Positions 35,961 through 47,330 of a stretch of DNA of 64,000 bases are shown piece by piece (within the stretch, counting starts at the first letter, position 1; each line of letters begins with the position of its first letter). A model generated the notes under the pieces. It did no database searches. It had not been told where the DNA came from and worked only from the letters and a program-made list of their open reading frames with translations. The translations under genes were made by a program, and so were the position numbers. Source of the stretch: Imbricaverruca yamaguchii (taxonomy: Eukaryota; Arthropoda; Thecostraca; Neoverrucidae). Location: contig JAOTOL010001601.1 of assembly GCA_034440575.1 (NCBI GenBank), positions 1,604,001 to 1,668,000 on the forward strand, given 5' to 3'.

Positions 35961-36781
35961 TGCCGGTTCTTCGTTGCGAGATTTCGAGAAATAAACTCTC
36001 GCCATTCCGAAGCCAACTGGTGGCATCGACAACCGATCCCTGGTACGACTATGCCGGTCATCCTTCAGATCCCCAAATGGATCGGGGAGCTGAGGTCCAA
36101 ATGTCGAGTCCCGAGTGAGTCGAGTAGCGTATTGCGTAAGTGGTTGCGATGAAAGCGTAATTGGCTAGATTTGCGCAACATCAAACCACGCGCCACCCAC
36201 CGGTGAACATCAGACCACACGTCAAACCCAGGCTGGAGCGGGACCCCGTCGCGTTGGGCGAGAGCCGGAGCAGCACTTTGTGACGGTTGAGTTTGAAGCA
36301 ACACAGCCGGAGCAATAGCAAACTGCGTCCAGGGAATACCTTGCGTCTCCCAGTATGTCTGGAATTGATTGGCGTTGCCTGAGCCCTGGATGAGTATTCG
36401 TGAAAACAGATAAACACATTAAACATATTGAGGATCAATTTTGCTATAGAAAATATATGAGCGAATGATAGCATTGCACACATATGTCAACTGCTTGTAC
36501 GATAATTCCGCAATATTTAGCTTCGCTTAATTGAAAGCATGTGCCAATTGTTTGTCTTGCTAAATTGACAAGCAAGGTATAATCCAGGAAATCGATAGTC
36601 CCCATATATATGCTCGAAATACAGATACCAAAATCGTGCAGAATGCATCCAGGTGATGCGTGGGTATTACAACTTAAATATTTCAGAACATGGTGCACAT
36701 TAGCCAGGAACGTACGCACATATTTTTGCGAATTCGCTCTGGAACCGGCCGGAATTTGACAAAATTATCGGGCCCAAGCCC
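35961..36781. other. Unique sequence, no gene recognised
   Basis: Balanced to AT-rich without recognisable genes. Confidence 0.5.
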
Positions 36782-36911
36782 GACCCGAGCCAAACCTCTG
36801 AAATCCTAGACCCGGTACTAGCCGGACCCGAACCAAACCTCTGAAATCCTAGACCCGGTACTAGCCGGACCCGAGCCAAACCTCTGAAATCCTAGACCCG
36901 GTACTAGCCCG
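36782..36911. repeat. 43-bp tandem repeat, three copies
   Basis: Units begin at about 36782, 36825 and 36868. Shared motifs are CCAAACCTCTGAAATCCTAG and ACCCGGTACTAGCC. Copies are almost identical. The flanks are rich in GACCCGA and GGGCCC-like motifs. Confidence 0.96.
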
Positions 36912-38000
36912 AGGTAAGTTCCAGGGCCGATCCAAGCTCAAATTTTGCATGGAATGTTGAGGAGTTGACGACAAGGCCCGAAAGTGGGCCGTTTGGGCCC
37001 ATATCGGGCCCGGAGGTCGGGGTCTCGAGCCTGAGTTTTGCCACCTCCATATATAATCTATAAAAGCTAGTTCATGGATTTTGGACTCATGCTAAAGAAA
37101 ACAAGAGCTGAGCAAACGGAATGATATTTTACCGAATGCCTGAACATGAGTGCAAATGATGGAATTCCGCTACATGCTTTTTTCAACAACACCTTGAATT
37201 ACGTAGTTTCTTTCTAAGTGCGTGTATGTTAGCGTCGTAGTTCACGCTTCGCCCGATGCGTGCCGCTATTGTCGCTTACCAATCAAATGTCTGCGATGGC
37301 GCGTAATGTGCTTAGTTTCCTCCACTTTGCTCACCTATTGATATGGAGTTGCTAGTTCCATATAAATATTACGGTGCATGCCTTGGGCTGTTGATGCGCT
37401 TTTTAAACGCCTAAATATCACCAGCTGCACATAATGTACCTGTACACATCTTGATAATACAGCTTGTGCAATTACCCATTAAAACTTCATGGATCAGAGC
37501 AATTCGCGAAATTATTCGAGGTCTTTCACCAACATTGCCAAGTAAGAAATGCATGCATTGTGCATGTGCATGCGTAAGGTATCCAGTCCGCATGCGGACC
37601 TGTCGTGCAGAACTGCGGACAAGACTTGTCCGGCGATACCGCGATACCTGTGCCAGCGAACAGTGTAGGACGGGATTATGCCCATTTGGTTGAACCTACC
37701 CCGGACATCGACGTGCTGACATCTCAATCACAGCATCGTCAACAGCTCACGATACAGTCGTGCAGCAGGCTGAACTTCAACACAGGAGCATGGGCGTGGA
37801 AAGGTTTCTACATGGCAGAGGAAGGGTTCAGAATCTGAATCGAAGCACGCTGTCCGCGTTGCTTGAACCGCATCATTCTATCTGCGGTGTGATATCGTAA
37901 AGCCGGAACGAATCAGAAGATGATCAGCTCCTGATTGCGTCGTCCCTTTGCACGACCCGTCAAGGACAGAGGGCGAACGCCGACTTTGGCACGAAGAGGA
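36912..38000. other. Unique sequence, no gene recognised
   Basis: AT-rich with GCATGC/ATGCAT-rich patches near 37550. No domain-bearing frame was found. Confidence 0.5.
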
Positions 38001-38545
38001 CACGCCGAGCGGTTCTGGAAGCATTAGCATTGCTAAGCGTTTGGAGGCGGCGAGCCGACGATGGATCGCCTGCCGGCGCGAGAGCACACCACGTGACCCC
38101 TCTTCACGACCGTCTTACTTGGCGGGGCGCGCTGGTTTCGCCATCAGGTCGGTCGCGCCGAGGCGGGCCCCCGGAGCGCGCTAAGTCGCCGCGCACGAAG
38201 TGCTGCAGCGGGCTGGCGGGATCCGTCGCCTCGCGGCGCCGTCTCGTCACCGGACCGAGCGCGATCCTCACGGTCCGACCCGGGTCACCCACCGCTGCCA
38301 CCGACACCGACGACACCGCGCGCACCTGCCGCCGCCGAGCGCCGACCGCGGTACAGACCACCTTCTGGCACGGCGCGCGAGGCGCGACTGGCGGCCGGCG
38401 CGCCGCCGCGGCGCTCCCGCCGGCGCGCCGCAGCGCCGCGCGGCGGCCGCGGCGCGAACCGGTCGGCCGCCGCGCTGATAAATCCATCACGCAAACCCGT
38501 TTGGCTGTCAATGTGACACATTTGATTTTATTATCCGATATCTGT
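38001..38545. promoter_or_regulatory. Non-repetitive CpG island, candidate regulatory DNA
   Basis: A dense CpG block (38080-38475) ends abruptly in AT-rich sequence containing GATAAATCCATCACGC (about 38475) and TTTGATTTTATTATC. CCATCACGCAAACC here differs by one base from CCATCACACAAACC at the edge of the 27.6-kb island. Frames on both strands are long only because stop codons are rare at this GC content. Confidence 0.35.
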
Positions 38546-39060
38546 GAATAAGTTAGCGGCTGCGCGGATGATCGGTCGTCGCCTGGCGGACGGCGGTGTC
38601 AGATGGCCGCTGCAGATGACCACCCGCCCCGTATAATTGGGATTGAGACACGGATTGGGCGGACTGCAGCGCGCCGGCTCCGATGCAATCGGCAGCGGCC
38701 GCTAGGTGCGAGGTGGAAGTGCGCGAGTATTTTTCGTCTTGTTGGCCTATCGGGCGGCTTTCGTTGACAGGTTGCAATGTATCGGCTGACAATCGAGTTA
38801 TGTCCTTCGGATGCCATTTTTCCGCTAGCACGACGACAGCGATTGGCACGATGAGTGATAGCCTGATTGGTCAATTGAGAGTGCGTCGTGTGACGGCCAT
38901 AATAAAAGTGTTAAAATGTCCAACTTGACGCGGCACGAATGGTGGAAAATCTGGAATTGAGAGGTGTGCAAGGTAAGTCGGTAATCTGACTTTTCAGTGG
39001 CGCTGGTTATGCCGCCTGGCTGTTGAGCTGCCGAGCTGCCGGTCTTGGTCGTCTCGGTGC
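38546..39060. other. Unique sequence, no gene recognised
   Basis: Moderate GC, no recognised gene. Confidence 0.5.
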
Positions 39061-39131
39061 ACTCTCCATTCTGCACTCTATACTCTGCACTCTGCACTCT
39101 GCACTCTGCATTCTGCACTCTGCTCTCTGCA
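39061..39131. repeat. 7-bp repeat (CTGCACT)n
   Basis: About ten heptamers with variants CTATACT, CTGCATT and CTGCTCT. Confidence 0.95.
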
Positions 39132-39432
39132 GTCACACTGGCCCCATCATGACAAAGTCGCACATGCTCAAAATGTATCCGATACAGCCACCGCAAAAGT
39201 TTGTGAAGGATCAAAGGAACTCCGAGTGATTCGCTTCAATTGAACGTTATCTACATCCGATGAAATAGTCTGGTCGCAGATTAGTGGTGTGGCGTCTCGA
39301 TTCCGGTGATTTCTTCATCTTCAGCTTGATGCTAAATATCATAAATGTCTTGGGAAGGCTGCGCTCTGCTCATGGTGGGGCGACCAGTGAATGTGAATCT
39401 TTGATGTGCAATTTGAAGTTGTTATGCAAACA

Positions 39433-39463
39433 AATACCATGATCCACGTTGGATCATGGTATT
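39433..39463. repeat. Hairpin, 14-bp perfect arms, 3-nt loop
   Basis: AATACCATGATCCA (39433-39446) and TGGATCATGGTATT (39450-39463) are exact reverse complements around CGT. Confidence 0.97.
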
Positions 39464-39584
39464 CTTCTTGCCCACATGCTTATTGGGGTCACGTGGGTAA
39501 GGGGCAAGGTTACGCTTTCACAGCACGTTAAGTCTTCGTTTCTAACTTCACCCTTTCCATCATCACTACCTATCGTACATCAGT

Positions 39585-39652
39585 GCAGTTATATACATGT
39601 ATGTATATATGCATATATATGTGTATATATGTATATGCATACGTATATGTAT

Positions 39653-39709
<57 letters not shown>

Positions 39710-39737
39710 CACATATATATATGTGTGTATATATATA

Positions 39738-39798
<61 letters not shown>
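39585..39798. repeat. TA-rich compound microsatellite
   Basis: Imperfect (ATGTAT/ATACAT)n passes into two long pure TA runs separated by a short ACATACACATATATATGTGTG segment at about 39706-39728. Tyr-Ile frames are artefacts. Confidence 0.97.
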
Positions 39799-39799
<1 letters not shown>

Positions 39800-40276
39800 C
39801 AGTACAGTGCTTTACAGATGGACATGGGCGATCCCAGACACGTTACCAAAGATTGAATGTGAAAATGTGTTCCGGCTTAATCCCGCCATTGTGCCAGTTG
39901 TCGGTGGATCGCAGGACAAGTGGCATGACACCACCATGCTCACGTTTGATAGTGTCTCCAGACGTTCCAGATGGAATGCATCCATGGATATACGTCACGT
40001 ACATATTAACACAACATGGATGAAGTTGGACTTATTCGGCGTTGAGCGGCGTCGCGCCCGCATGATAACATCACCTGTATTCATGCATAAATGGAGCCAT
40101 ATTTAGAGGGAGCATCAATAAGCTGATTCAACATGCGCTATAAGGTAACATTTATGCACACAGCAGGTGCTTGTGAATCATAAGTATGACGGAGAACTCT
40201 GATTAAAACATAAATCGTGTCCCATTACTGTTTTATTATTATATTCAATAACTTAATGAGTTTGAATCTAGCCGTC
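39799..40276. other. Unique sequence, no gene recognised
   Basis: No recognised gene or element body between the microsatellite and the SINE. Confidence 0.5.
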
Positions 40277-40310
40277 TAACCAACTGAGCCGTCGCTCTAA
40301 CCAACTGAGC
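40277..40310 (-). repeat. Inverted fold-back copy of a SINE 5' end
   Basis: CGCTCTAACCAACTGAGC at 40293-40310 is the exact reverse complement of GCTCAGTTGGTTAGAGCG at 40321-40338, the A-box region of the adjacent SINE, with a 10-nt loop. A second, tandem inverted copy (TAACCAACTGAGCC) begins at 40277, 21 bp upstream. Confidence 0.95.
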
Positions 40311-40640
40311 CGTCCCGGTAGCTCAGTTGGTTAGAGCGCTGGCCTGCACTGGTCTCCCCTGTACTGGCAACACAGGGTTCGAGTCGCTTCGCGCGCTCGC
40401 GTTTAGCCCCCGGCCGGGGGTGTCAGCTGCCCCGATAAGGCCGGGGACGGGCTACCGGGCGGCCGTGTCGGTGCATTGGCGGCACGTTAAACCTTCGGTC
40501 TAAATTCTGTCGTTGAACTGGAGTTCATGGATCTGGTGGTGGGGCCAGGGTTCACGCAACAAGCTCTGCCTAGCAATAGAACCCTGGCTCCTCAAGCCAC
40601 CCCAGCAACAACTCGGATTAAATTTATTTGTTAAAAAAAT
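40311..40640 (+). mobile_element. tRNA-derived SINE
   Basis: The head contains TAGCTCAGTTGGTTAGAGCG (Pol III A box, with a perfect D-arm GCTC/GAGC) at about 40319-40338 and GGGTTCGAGTC (B box) at about 40375. The spacing and missing acceptor pairing rule out a functional tRNA. The body continues with GC-rich unrelated sequence and GGCACGTTAAACCTTCGGTC near 40483, then an internal GCCAGGGTTC/GAACCCTGGC hairpin at 40540-40595. It ends in an A/T-rich stretch after about 40618. The exact 3' end is uncertain. Confidence 0.8.
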
Positions 40641-41189
40641 AAAATTAAAAAATTTAATTAAAATTTCGAATATAGCAGTTTTAGTTCTAGCCAATATATT
40701 AGGGCTGCGATGTTGTATCGGAATCTGGAATAACTATCCAAGCGTGTACTGATGTTCTTTTGAATGCGTCGAATAGCTATCGTACGAATCACTATGCAGT
40801 AAGTTCACAGGCATACTTAAAGCCTACAAATGGACTCCTACCTATGACATAGCTAGACCAATTTATTCCACTTCTGTTCTTACTATGAAGATCGAGAATC
40901 AGCTAACGACCATCGCAAGTTATTTCGAGGTCCAAAATGCACAAAAGGAAACCTAAATTGCTTGATTAATCAGAGAAGTCACCATCAATACGGCTACCAT
41001 GTAACTGGGGCAGGTCAAGAAATTGGATTTGGGAGGGGCAATAGCAGCTTGGAAGGACATTTTTTAAATACAAAGTTCCTTTAATTTGTGGAAGTTCCTC
41101 GGATTTCAATTAATTACATCAGTTTGATGACGTGGAAAATGTTAGTTACAAGCCTATATTTTCTACATCAAATTCCCCTAAATTTCAAC
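40641..41189. other. AT-rich unique sequence, no gene recognised
   Basis: No recognised gene or repeat. Confidence 0.5.
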
Positions 41190-41282
41190 AGACCTTCTGT
41201 AGTCTCCTGCAGTCTGAGCGGTCCTTCTGTATCCTGAGTGAACCTTCTGCAGTCTGAGTGGGTCTCCTGCGGTCCGAAGAGC
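41190..41282. repeat. Degenerate ~20-bp tandem repeat
   Basis: Four imperfect units of a CCTTCTGCAGTCTGAGTGG type. Confidence 0.8.
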
Positions 41283-41988
41283 GTCATGTTATCCAGGCGG
41301 AGCTTCATGTGATCAAGGAGCATGTACCATCCCCTCTCACGTTTTACTTCATCGCCTTCCGCCTAAATAAAGGCGGCAGGACTGACTGGTCAAAGGCCAC
41401 TACATTTGTAAAACAGCTGGAGGTTCCGGAGCTGCGCCCCCCCCCCATGGATTATCCAGTTAAAATCTTCACCTTAACCGTTAAGCCGATGATAGTGCGT
41501 CTAAAATTGAATTAGTGGGACAATTAACACATGATGAACACAGCCTTCCATTTACCATGACATTTATTACAGTAATCAAATCACAAAACACCGCATTAGT
41601 GGCATCACACCAGTAGTATTTTATGACTGATACAATAGTTTCCAACTCGAGCACCGAAATCTCTACTGGGATAGTGATTGTTGTGTTTATCGTATGCTAA
41701 TGGCCGCATGCTGACGAGAAGACAGGAGCTGATTGAAAACATTTTCCACCATAGGAAATGGGATTTGCAGCCACCCCACTCCAAGTTCCAAAGTTGCTGT
41801 TAGACCCATGGGCGACACAATGGTGTGCAGTCGCTGCGATCGCAGACCCCCTCCCGCATATACTCACTGCTGTCTGTGAATGCGAGGAGAGCTGAAATTT
41901 CAGCGCCTTACACTGTCCCCGGTGCATCATATTTCCATTGTGCACGCCGGATGTGCCCGAAGAAACCCACTGGCCCGCCTGTAGCTAG

Positions 41989-42114
41989 TTTATCAATCAG
42001 CAGCGCCACACCCAACACCCGCCGATTCTTCCCAATCGCAAAACACATCGGTAAAACCGGCTAAACTGACAGGTCGCGTCGCGTTTCCATCACGTCACAC
42101 AAAGCTGGTCAGGA
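41989..42114 (+). repeat. 126-bp dispersed repeat, copy 1
   Basis: Same length as 43265-43390, with about 12 differences (roughly 90% identity, counted by eye). Shared blocks include CCCAATCGCAAAACACATCG and ACCGGCTAAACTGACAGG. No coding or Pol III signature is seen. Confidence 0.93.
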
Positions 42115-42640
42115 CGAGGAAAAAGGGGGCTGCGTGAGGAGCCGCACAAAACACATCTGACGGAGCCTTTCACGGCAGCGTGCGGGCCTCCCGGACCGGT
42201 GACAATAGGGGGGTGCGCTGCGGTGGAGGGGGCGGTGGCGGGGGCGGCCAGCGGGCCGCTAATGGCACCGGACCGCCCGCCGGCCGGGCGCTCGCCGTGT
42301 AAACAGCGGCCATCTCGGCGCGTCGCCGCCAGCTCCGTAAATACTTCACGCGCCGGTCGGCGACGACGCCGCGAACAAACACTCGCGACGCGTCGGCGAG
42401 TGGCCGAGTGGCGCACTCGCGGCGGCCCGTCCACACTCGAGTGTCCGGCCCAACCGGCCAGTCACGCCGGCGCCGCACCGCTGCCGCTCACGGGCCCGGC
42501 GACCCCACCTGGCCACGAGGTCACACAAAGACGCAGCGGCAGGTGCGCCTCTGGACAGCAACAGACCGCAGGGCCGCCGCGATGCGGAGACGGTGCGACC
42601 TCTGTGTTCAAATTATCGGCCCCGATCGCTCGAAACAAGG
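42115..42640. promoter_or_regulatory. Non-repetitive CpG island, candidate regulatory DNA
   Basis: Dense CpG block (GGCGGTGGCGGGGGCGGCC near 42230) directly abutting copy 1 of the 126-bp repeat and ending at AT-rich sequence near 42640. No exon or initiator is identified. Confidence 0.35.
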
Positions 42641-43194
42641 CGGGTTTATTTGATGCGACCACAAAACAAGAGAACAGGATGACTCATGGTTTCAGAACTG
42701 AGCACGAAGTCCAAAGTGTCGCCTTGTCTGAAAACAAATGGACAGGCTGTTACCTGGCTGGTGAGATTGTCTTTCCTTCTATTGTTTTCTTCTTTGTCCT
42801 CTGAAGTCAGCTACCCTGGTATCTTACATACATAGTGATGCATGAGTTGCATAATGCGTCGAGAGGTGCCTCGTATATCACCAGAGTTTCTGGAAATTCC
42901 ACGTCCTCGCTGCCGTCACCAGGAGCGAATCAGCCAGTTTCTGCATGGCTCGGCCGCATGCCGCTGACTAGGAAATGGAAGGACAAGGAATACAGCAGAA
43001 TCAACGCAAGCGGAGACGAACTTGCAGGTTATTACAGCACATGTGTCACAGCTATAGGTTCTGGACACCAGGAAATATGCACTCAAAATAACCTCATGGG
43101 TGATGCATTCAAAGAACCGAAAAAAATAACTGACAATTATATAATTAAGAGCGGGAGTGAGACAAGACCGCGTCTATCAGCAGCAGTCCACCAT
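42641..43194. other. Unique sequence, no gene recognised
   Basis: A 138-codon frame runs from 42835 to 43251 and, after one stop, continues in phase as a 180-codon frame. Neither part has a recognisable domain, and the second part runs through the 126-bp repeat into the 52-bp satellite, so a gene is unlikely. Confidence 0.45.
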
Positions 43195-43242
43195 CTTTTG
43201 TTGTCCATGCAGGGGGATAGCCCCGTGCATGGACAACAAAAG
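43195..43242. repeat. Hairpin, 17-bp perfect arms, 14-nt loop
   Basis: CTTTTGTTGTCCATGCA (43195-43211) and TGCATGGACAACAAAAG (43226-43242) are exact reverse complements. The loop can extend pairing through GGGG/CCCC. Confidence 0.97.
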
Positions 43243-43264
43243 TTGATCTGAGTGGTCGTGCTAC

Positions 43265-43390
43265 TTTATCTGTCAGCAGCACCACACCCAACACCTGTCG
43301 ATTCTTCCCAATCGCAAAACACATCGGTGGAACCGGCTAAACTGACAGGCCGCGTCGCATTTCCATCGCATCCCACAAAGCTGGTCAGGA
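43265..43390 (+). repeat. 126-bp dispersed repeat, copy 2
   Basis: Direct-orientation partner of 41989-42114, 1276 bp away. It is followed by other repeat-derived DNA and the 52-bp satellite. Confidence 0.93.
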
Positions 43391-43493
43391 TTGGTTCTGT
43401 CCATGGCTCTCTCCGACTAGACAGCTGTCTCTACTATGATATTTCAAGCCTAATGTATTACTTCGAAATGGACCATCCCCTATTAGTATTCAT

Positions 43494-43590
43494 TTCTACC
43501 AGATTCCACCCCAGCATTTCCTCTGAAGTACTCACATTATCCGTCCGAAGGGAGAGTTTTGCGGCTGCATTCCTCTCACCCGCTCTGATA
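43494..43590 (+). repeat. Possible dispersed repeat shared with 53.76 kb
   Basis: CAGCATTTCCTCTGAAGTA and the following ~70 bp align loosely with 53757-53840 (CAGTATTTCTCCTGAAGTA, then TTTGTGG/TTTTGCGG and CATTCC). This is an eye alignment only. Confidence 0.4.
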
Positions 43591-43664
43591 GCCGTGCAGA
43601 TTCAGCCGACACACGTGCCATCATGTCGTCTCGACCGTCACTTGCGTGTCCCTAAAGCTCGGTT

Positions 43665-44329
43665 CACCGGGGTACGTCACGACCGGGTAATGAACGTCAA
43701 TCTGGCGTCCAGTGTGCACCGGGGTACGTCACGACTGGGTAATGAACGTCAATCTGGCGTCCAGTGTGCACCGGGGTACGTCACGACCGGGTAATGAACG
43801 TCTATCTGGGTGTACACCGGGGTACGTCACGACTGGGTAATGAACGTCAATCTGGCGTCCAGTGTGCACCGGGGTACGTCACGACCGGGTAATGAACGTC
43901 TATCTGGCGTCCAGTGTGCACCGGGGTACGTCACGACCGGGTAATGAACGTCAATCTGGCGTCCAGTGTGCACCGGGGTACGTCACGACTGGGTAATGAA
44001 CGTCAATCTGGCGTCCAGTGTACACCGGGGTACGTCACGACCGGGTAATGAACGTCTATCTGGCGTCCAGTGTGCGCCGGGGTACGTCACGACCGGGTAA
44101 TGAACGTCTATCTGGCGTCCAGTGTGCACCGGGGTACGTCACGACCGGGTAATGAACGTCTATCTGGCGTCCAGTGTGCACCGGGGTACGTCACGACCGG
44201 GTAATGAACGTCAATCTGGCGTCCAGTGTGCACCGGGGTACGTCACGACCGGGTAATGAACGTCAATCTGGCGTCCAGTGTGCACCGGGGTACGTCACGA
44301 CCGGGTAATGAACGTCTATCTGGCGTCCA
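43665..44329 (+). repeat. 52-bp satellite-like array
   Basis: About 13 units with a measured period of 52 bp (CACCGGGG at 43665, 43717 and 43769). Units are highly similar, contain GGGGTACGTCACGACYGGG and AATGAACGTCWATCTGG, and one unit near 43800 has an internal deletion. Each unit has a TACGTCA CRE-type half-site. The array ends sharply before AAAAGATATAAT. Confidence 0.96.
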
Positions 44330-45058
44330 AAAGATATAATTAGTTTATCTTTTCAACGCCCATTCGGCGTTTAACGTTCTATTGGTGTGATTCAGCGGTC
44401 GCGAGATATTCGAAGTTTTGTTGGCTATCAATGACCAGGTTGGAACCATTGATTTACCTGTGGCTAGAATATTGCATATTGCATTTCCTAGCACACCTCT
44501 TTTGGCCACGTGGTAGAGGAGTAGCCCTGGAAAATAGTCACAGGCAGAACTGTATGCAATGTTGTGTTGTATTTGAGTTTTATCGGCACTGAAAAAGCGT
44601 GCCTGTTCACCCAAGATGCAAAGGTGGGAAATCATATTTTGTGTCTGTGCATGCACCCCTGACAAAATCTTGCAAGTATCTCTGAAGAACATAGCCATGT
44701 AGGAAATCATTGGCCCGGTGAGTTATAAGTGCCTAAGTGCAGTGAGTATTGTAAGCAATGAAAACCCCCCGAAAATTCCTGATACTCCAAACACAACTTG
44801 GTTCTGCCAAGTTATGCATGATGGTGAAAAACATATTCATAAATTTCATTGCAGCAAATGCTAATTCATTGGAACTTTCAGAGCCAAAGCATTGGTTGTG
44901 GACGCCCAGTGCCAACTACAGATGTTCTCTTTTCTGATGTGTGCATGATATGCAAATCGAAATATGTACACGCTAATTTTGGTCCTCACGCTGTCCAGGT
45001 ACACACAAGTTCATGTCGCATGCTAGGCTGCAAAGTTTACCCATCTGTTTCGTCCGCA
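44330..45058. other. AT-rich unique sequence, no gene recognised
   Basis: A 121-codon minus-strand frame (44345-44710) has no recognised domain. Confidence 0.5.
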
Positions 45059-45170
45059 GACTCATGGTTCAGCATGTTGGGACTCATGGTTCAGCATGGG
45101 AAACTAGCTGATGGTGTACACAAAAGCAGCCAGGAGTCCATGTGACTCCCTTCTGCATTATGTCTTTATG
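45059..45170 (+). mobile_element. Possible retroelement 3' end with TCTTTATG tail
   Basis: GACTCATGGTTCAGCATG is duplicated at 45059 and 45081. The segment ends in CATTATGTCTTTATG (45156-45170), one full copy of the LINE tail octamer. Similarity to the 61.7-kb 3' UTR upstream of the tail is not evident, so assignment is tentative. Confidence 0.4.
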
Positions 45171-47201
45171 TCTGGCATATTCTGCAACAACAACCGAATC
45201 CTTCTTTTGCTAAGTCACAATTCGTAATTAGTCATCCACCAAGTACGCAGGTATGTTGTCTACCTATATCGGACTCTCTCACGCAAACACGGCGCAACGG
45301 TGGGTCAGGTCTAGACCCCATGTGCAGAAGCATGGGGAAATCATCTTTCATGGCTTTCTGACAGAAAAATCAGTTGTTGATAGCTTAAAAGCAAAAATGT
45401 CAGAATATACGCGCGATATATCTCGGCTTGCATTGGTACAAGTATTCAGGATTTCCATAAAACTTGAATCGGCGGCAGTCGCGTCAGAATGGTCCCGTTG
45501 GCGTCATAATTGATTTGCAGGGAAGCGTAAAATGAACGTTTTCATTCAGGGAAACAGCGCGTGTTATTCCCAGTGTATTTCCGCTCGTTTTACGACGTCT
45601 ATCTTCTGTTTGACATCGATATCCGTTCATTTTACGAATGATTGACGCTCCAAATTACCAAATGTGAACCGAGCTTTAGCCGGCCAGGTGCCCGGCCAGT
45701 GTCGGTCCGATGGGGATGCCGCGCTGAACTGTTGAGCGCGGTATAAGCTGGCCAAGAAAGACATTGAGACAAAGGGCTTGTGACACACAGCGGCACTTAT
45801 GCTAGTCGATGATTCGGCAAGTGCATATGAGCTTGATATATGTACAAATGGAGTGAAAGAGTTCAATTTCAGGAGTGCAGTCAATTCCGGTTAGAACACA
45901 TCGTTCTTGAATGTGCATGTGCCGCAATTAGTGGCACTATTTCTCCAGTAAGGTTCATTTACCAAACATGGAACACGCATCCCATATTTGGATGGATCGT
46001 GCCGAATTGCTAGTTGGTGTTATTTTTATCTGACATTCCTGCACTTCCGCAAAATTGCGGGCTGCAAAACATGTCTTGGCGGACAGTCCGGAGAGCAGTT
46101 ATCGTCTGTCCGCAGTGTTTTGTCACTGCACGCCATCCGATCCTGTGCCCGCAGTACTGGAGTCCAATGGCCCCTGCCTTTGCCTTTGCTTGTCCACCTT
46201 TGGCTTTCGCCAACGGGGATGGAGGACATACACAGCTATATTTTGCCAGTACTTGGTGGCAAGCGTTATTGAACTAGTGAACTGCAATGCTTACAACCAT
46301 ATTGAAATGTTCTATTCACTTGACACTTATTCACCCGAAATTATACCTCAAAATACCTTCCCGTTTTGTAGCTAGAGGAAAATGTAGGTGATGGGCTAGT
46401 GAAGATGTTATACTTCCTGATTTTGTATTTGCTAGTTCTTTAGACTATCACGCACGACAGGAAGTTGTTATATCTTGATGCAAGATTTTAATAACTTACA
46501 GCCAGCATACGGATTATGCTATTATCTGCTGTTCAGCAGGATTAATTGTTTTCAGGATTAATTATTAAGTGTTGAATACCATTCGATTGCGTCGATAAAA
46601 TGAATTGGAACGAATTATGAATGCAATGTGCGCGTACACACATGCACAAAGTATACCAAGTATATTCCACAATTCGACACTACGTGCGAGATACACTCTA
46701 GTGAATCTATAGCAATTCCGAAGCCATGACACTACGGTGGAATTACATAAAAATGCAATAGACACATCGTTCTTTTCGTTGCTTTATCACATGAAGGTGT
46801 TGTAATTTATTCACTTGTCCGTGCAGGGAGCTCGTGGAACCCCTTGAGATATTTTTATAATAACCAGCAGACCAAGCTGCACATGCTAGAACACCGCCCC
46901 TGGGCATAGGTAAAGTGGTATCCTTTGACGACCTCATGGCATACAAAAAGTGAAGGCGCCATTTCAGGGCACTGGCCTGTGGCGCTATGAGAGGCAGCAT
47001 GTCAGATCATTTTTCGCTGACAGCGAACTATCAGCGGATAATCTCACTACCCCTCAATGCTAATGTCAGAGGTGTTCGGGTAATGGGCACCTCAACAAAC
47101 GTGCATAAATTGATTAAGCATCCCAAGGTCACTAGAATACACTAGCTCGACCACTGATGAACTTATTTTGCTTTCGAGTCACTCTGAACTTAACCCGCGC
47201 C
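45171..47201. other. Unique sequence, no gene recognised
   Basis: CGTAAAATGAACG (45526-45538) and CGTTCATTTTACG (45624-45636) form a 13-bp inverted repeat about 85 bp apart. Arm homology does not extend outward, so it is not a convincing MITE. No gene is recognised. Confidence 0.5.
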
Positions 47202-47330
47202 GTCTTTCCTGTCAAATCCTCCCACCCCGTCTCGGGGGGGGGGTTGAAGACCCCCCCTAAAATCCAAACTAAGCATCGCACGAACACGAAAGAGGTGTCA
47301 TCGGAAAGCGCTCGACGAGTAGGGTCCGGG
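47202..47330 (+). repeat. Divergent dispersed repeat, copy 1
   Basis: Matches the reverse complement of 56153-56280 in ordered blocks: CCGTCTCGGGGGGGGGG, a following C-run, ACGAAAGAGGTGTCAT / ACGAACATCAT, and GACGAGTAG / CACGAGTAG. G10 (47234-47243) and C7 (47251-47257) runs lie side by side. Confidence 0.7.

Noticed and set aside
40311..40400. Functional tRNA gene
   Set aside because: A and B boxes and a D-arm are present, but the acceptor stem and anticodon arm do not form and the head is followed by a SINE body.
42835..43794. Gene made of two in-phase frames (138 and 180 codons)
   Set aside because: No recognised domain. The segment contains a hairpin, a dispersed 126-bp repeat and the start of the 52-bp satellite.
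45526..45636. MITE with terminal inverted repeats
   Set aside because: The 13-bp inverted repeat is perfect, but there is no target-site duplication at its ends and no extension typical of a DNA transposon.
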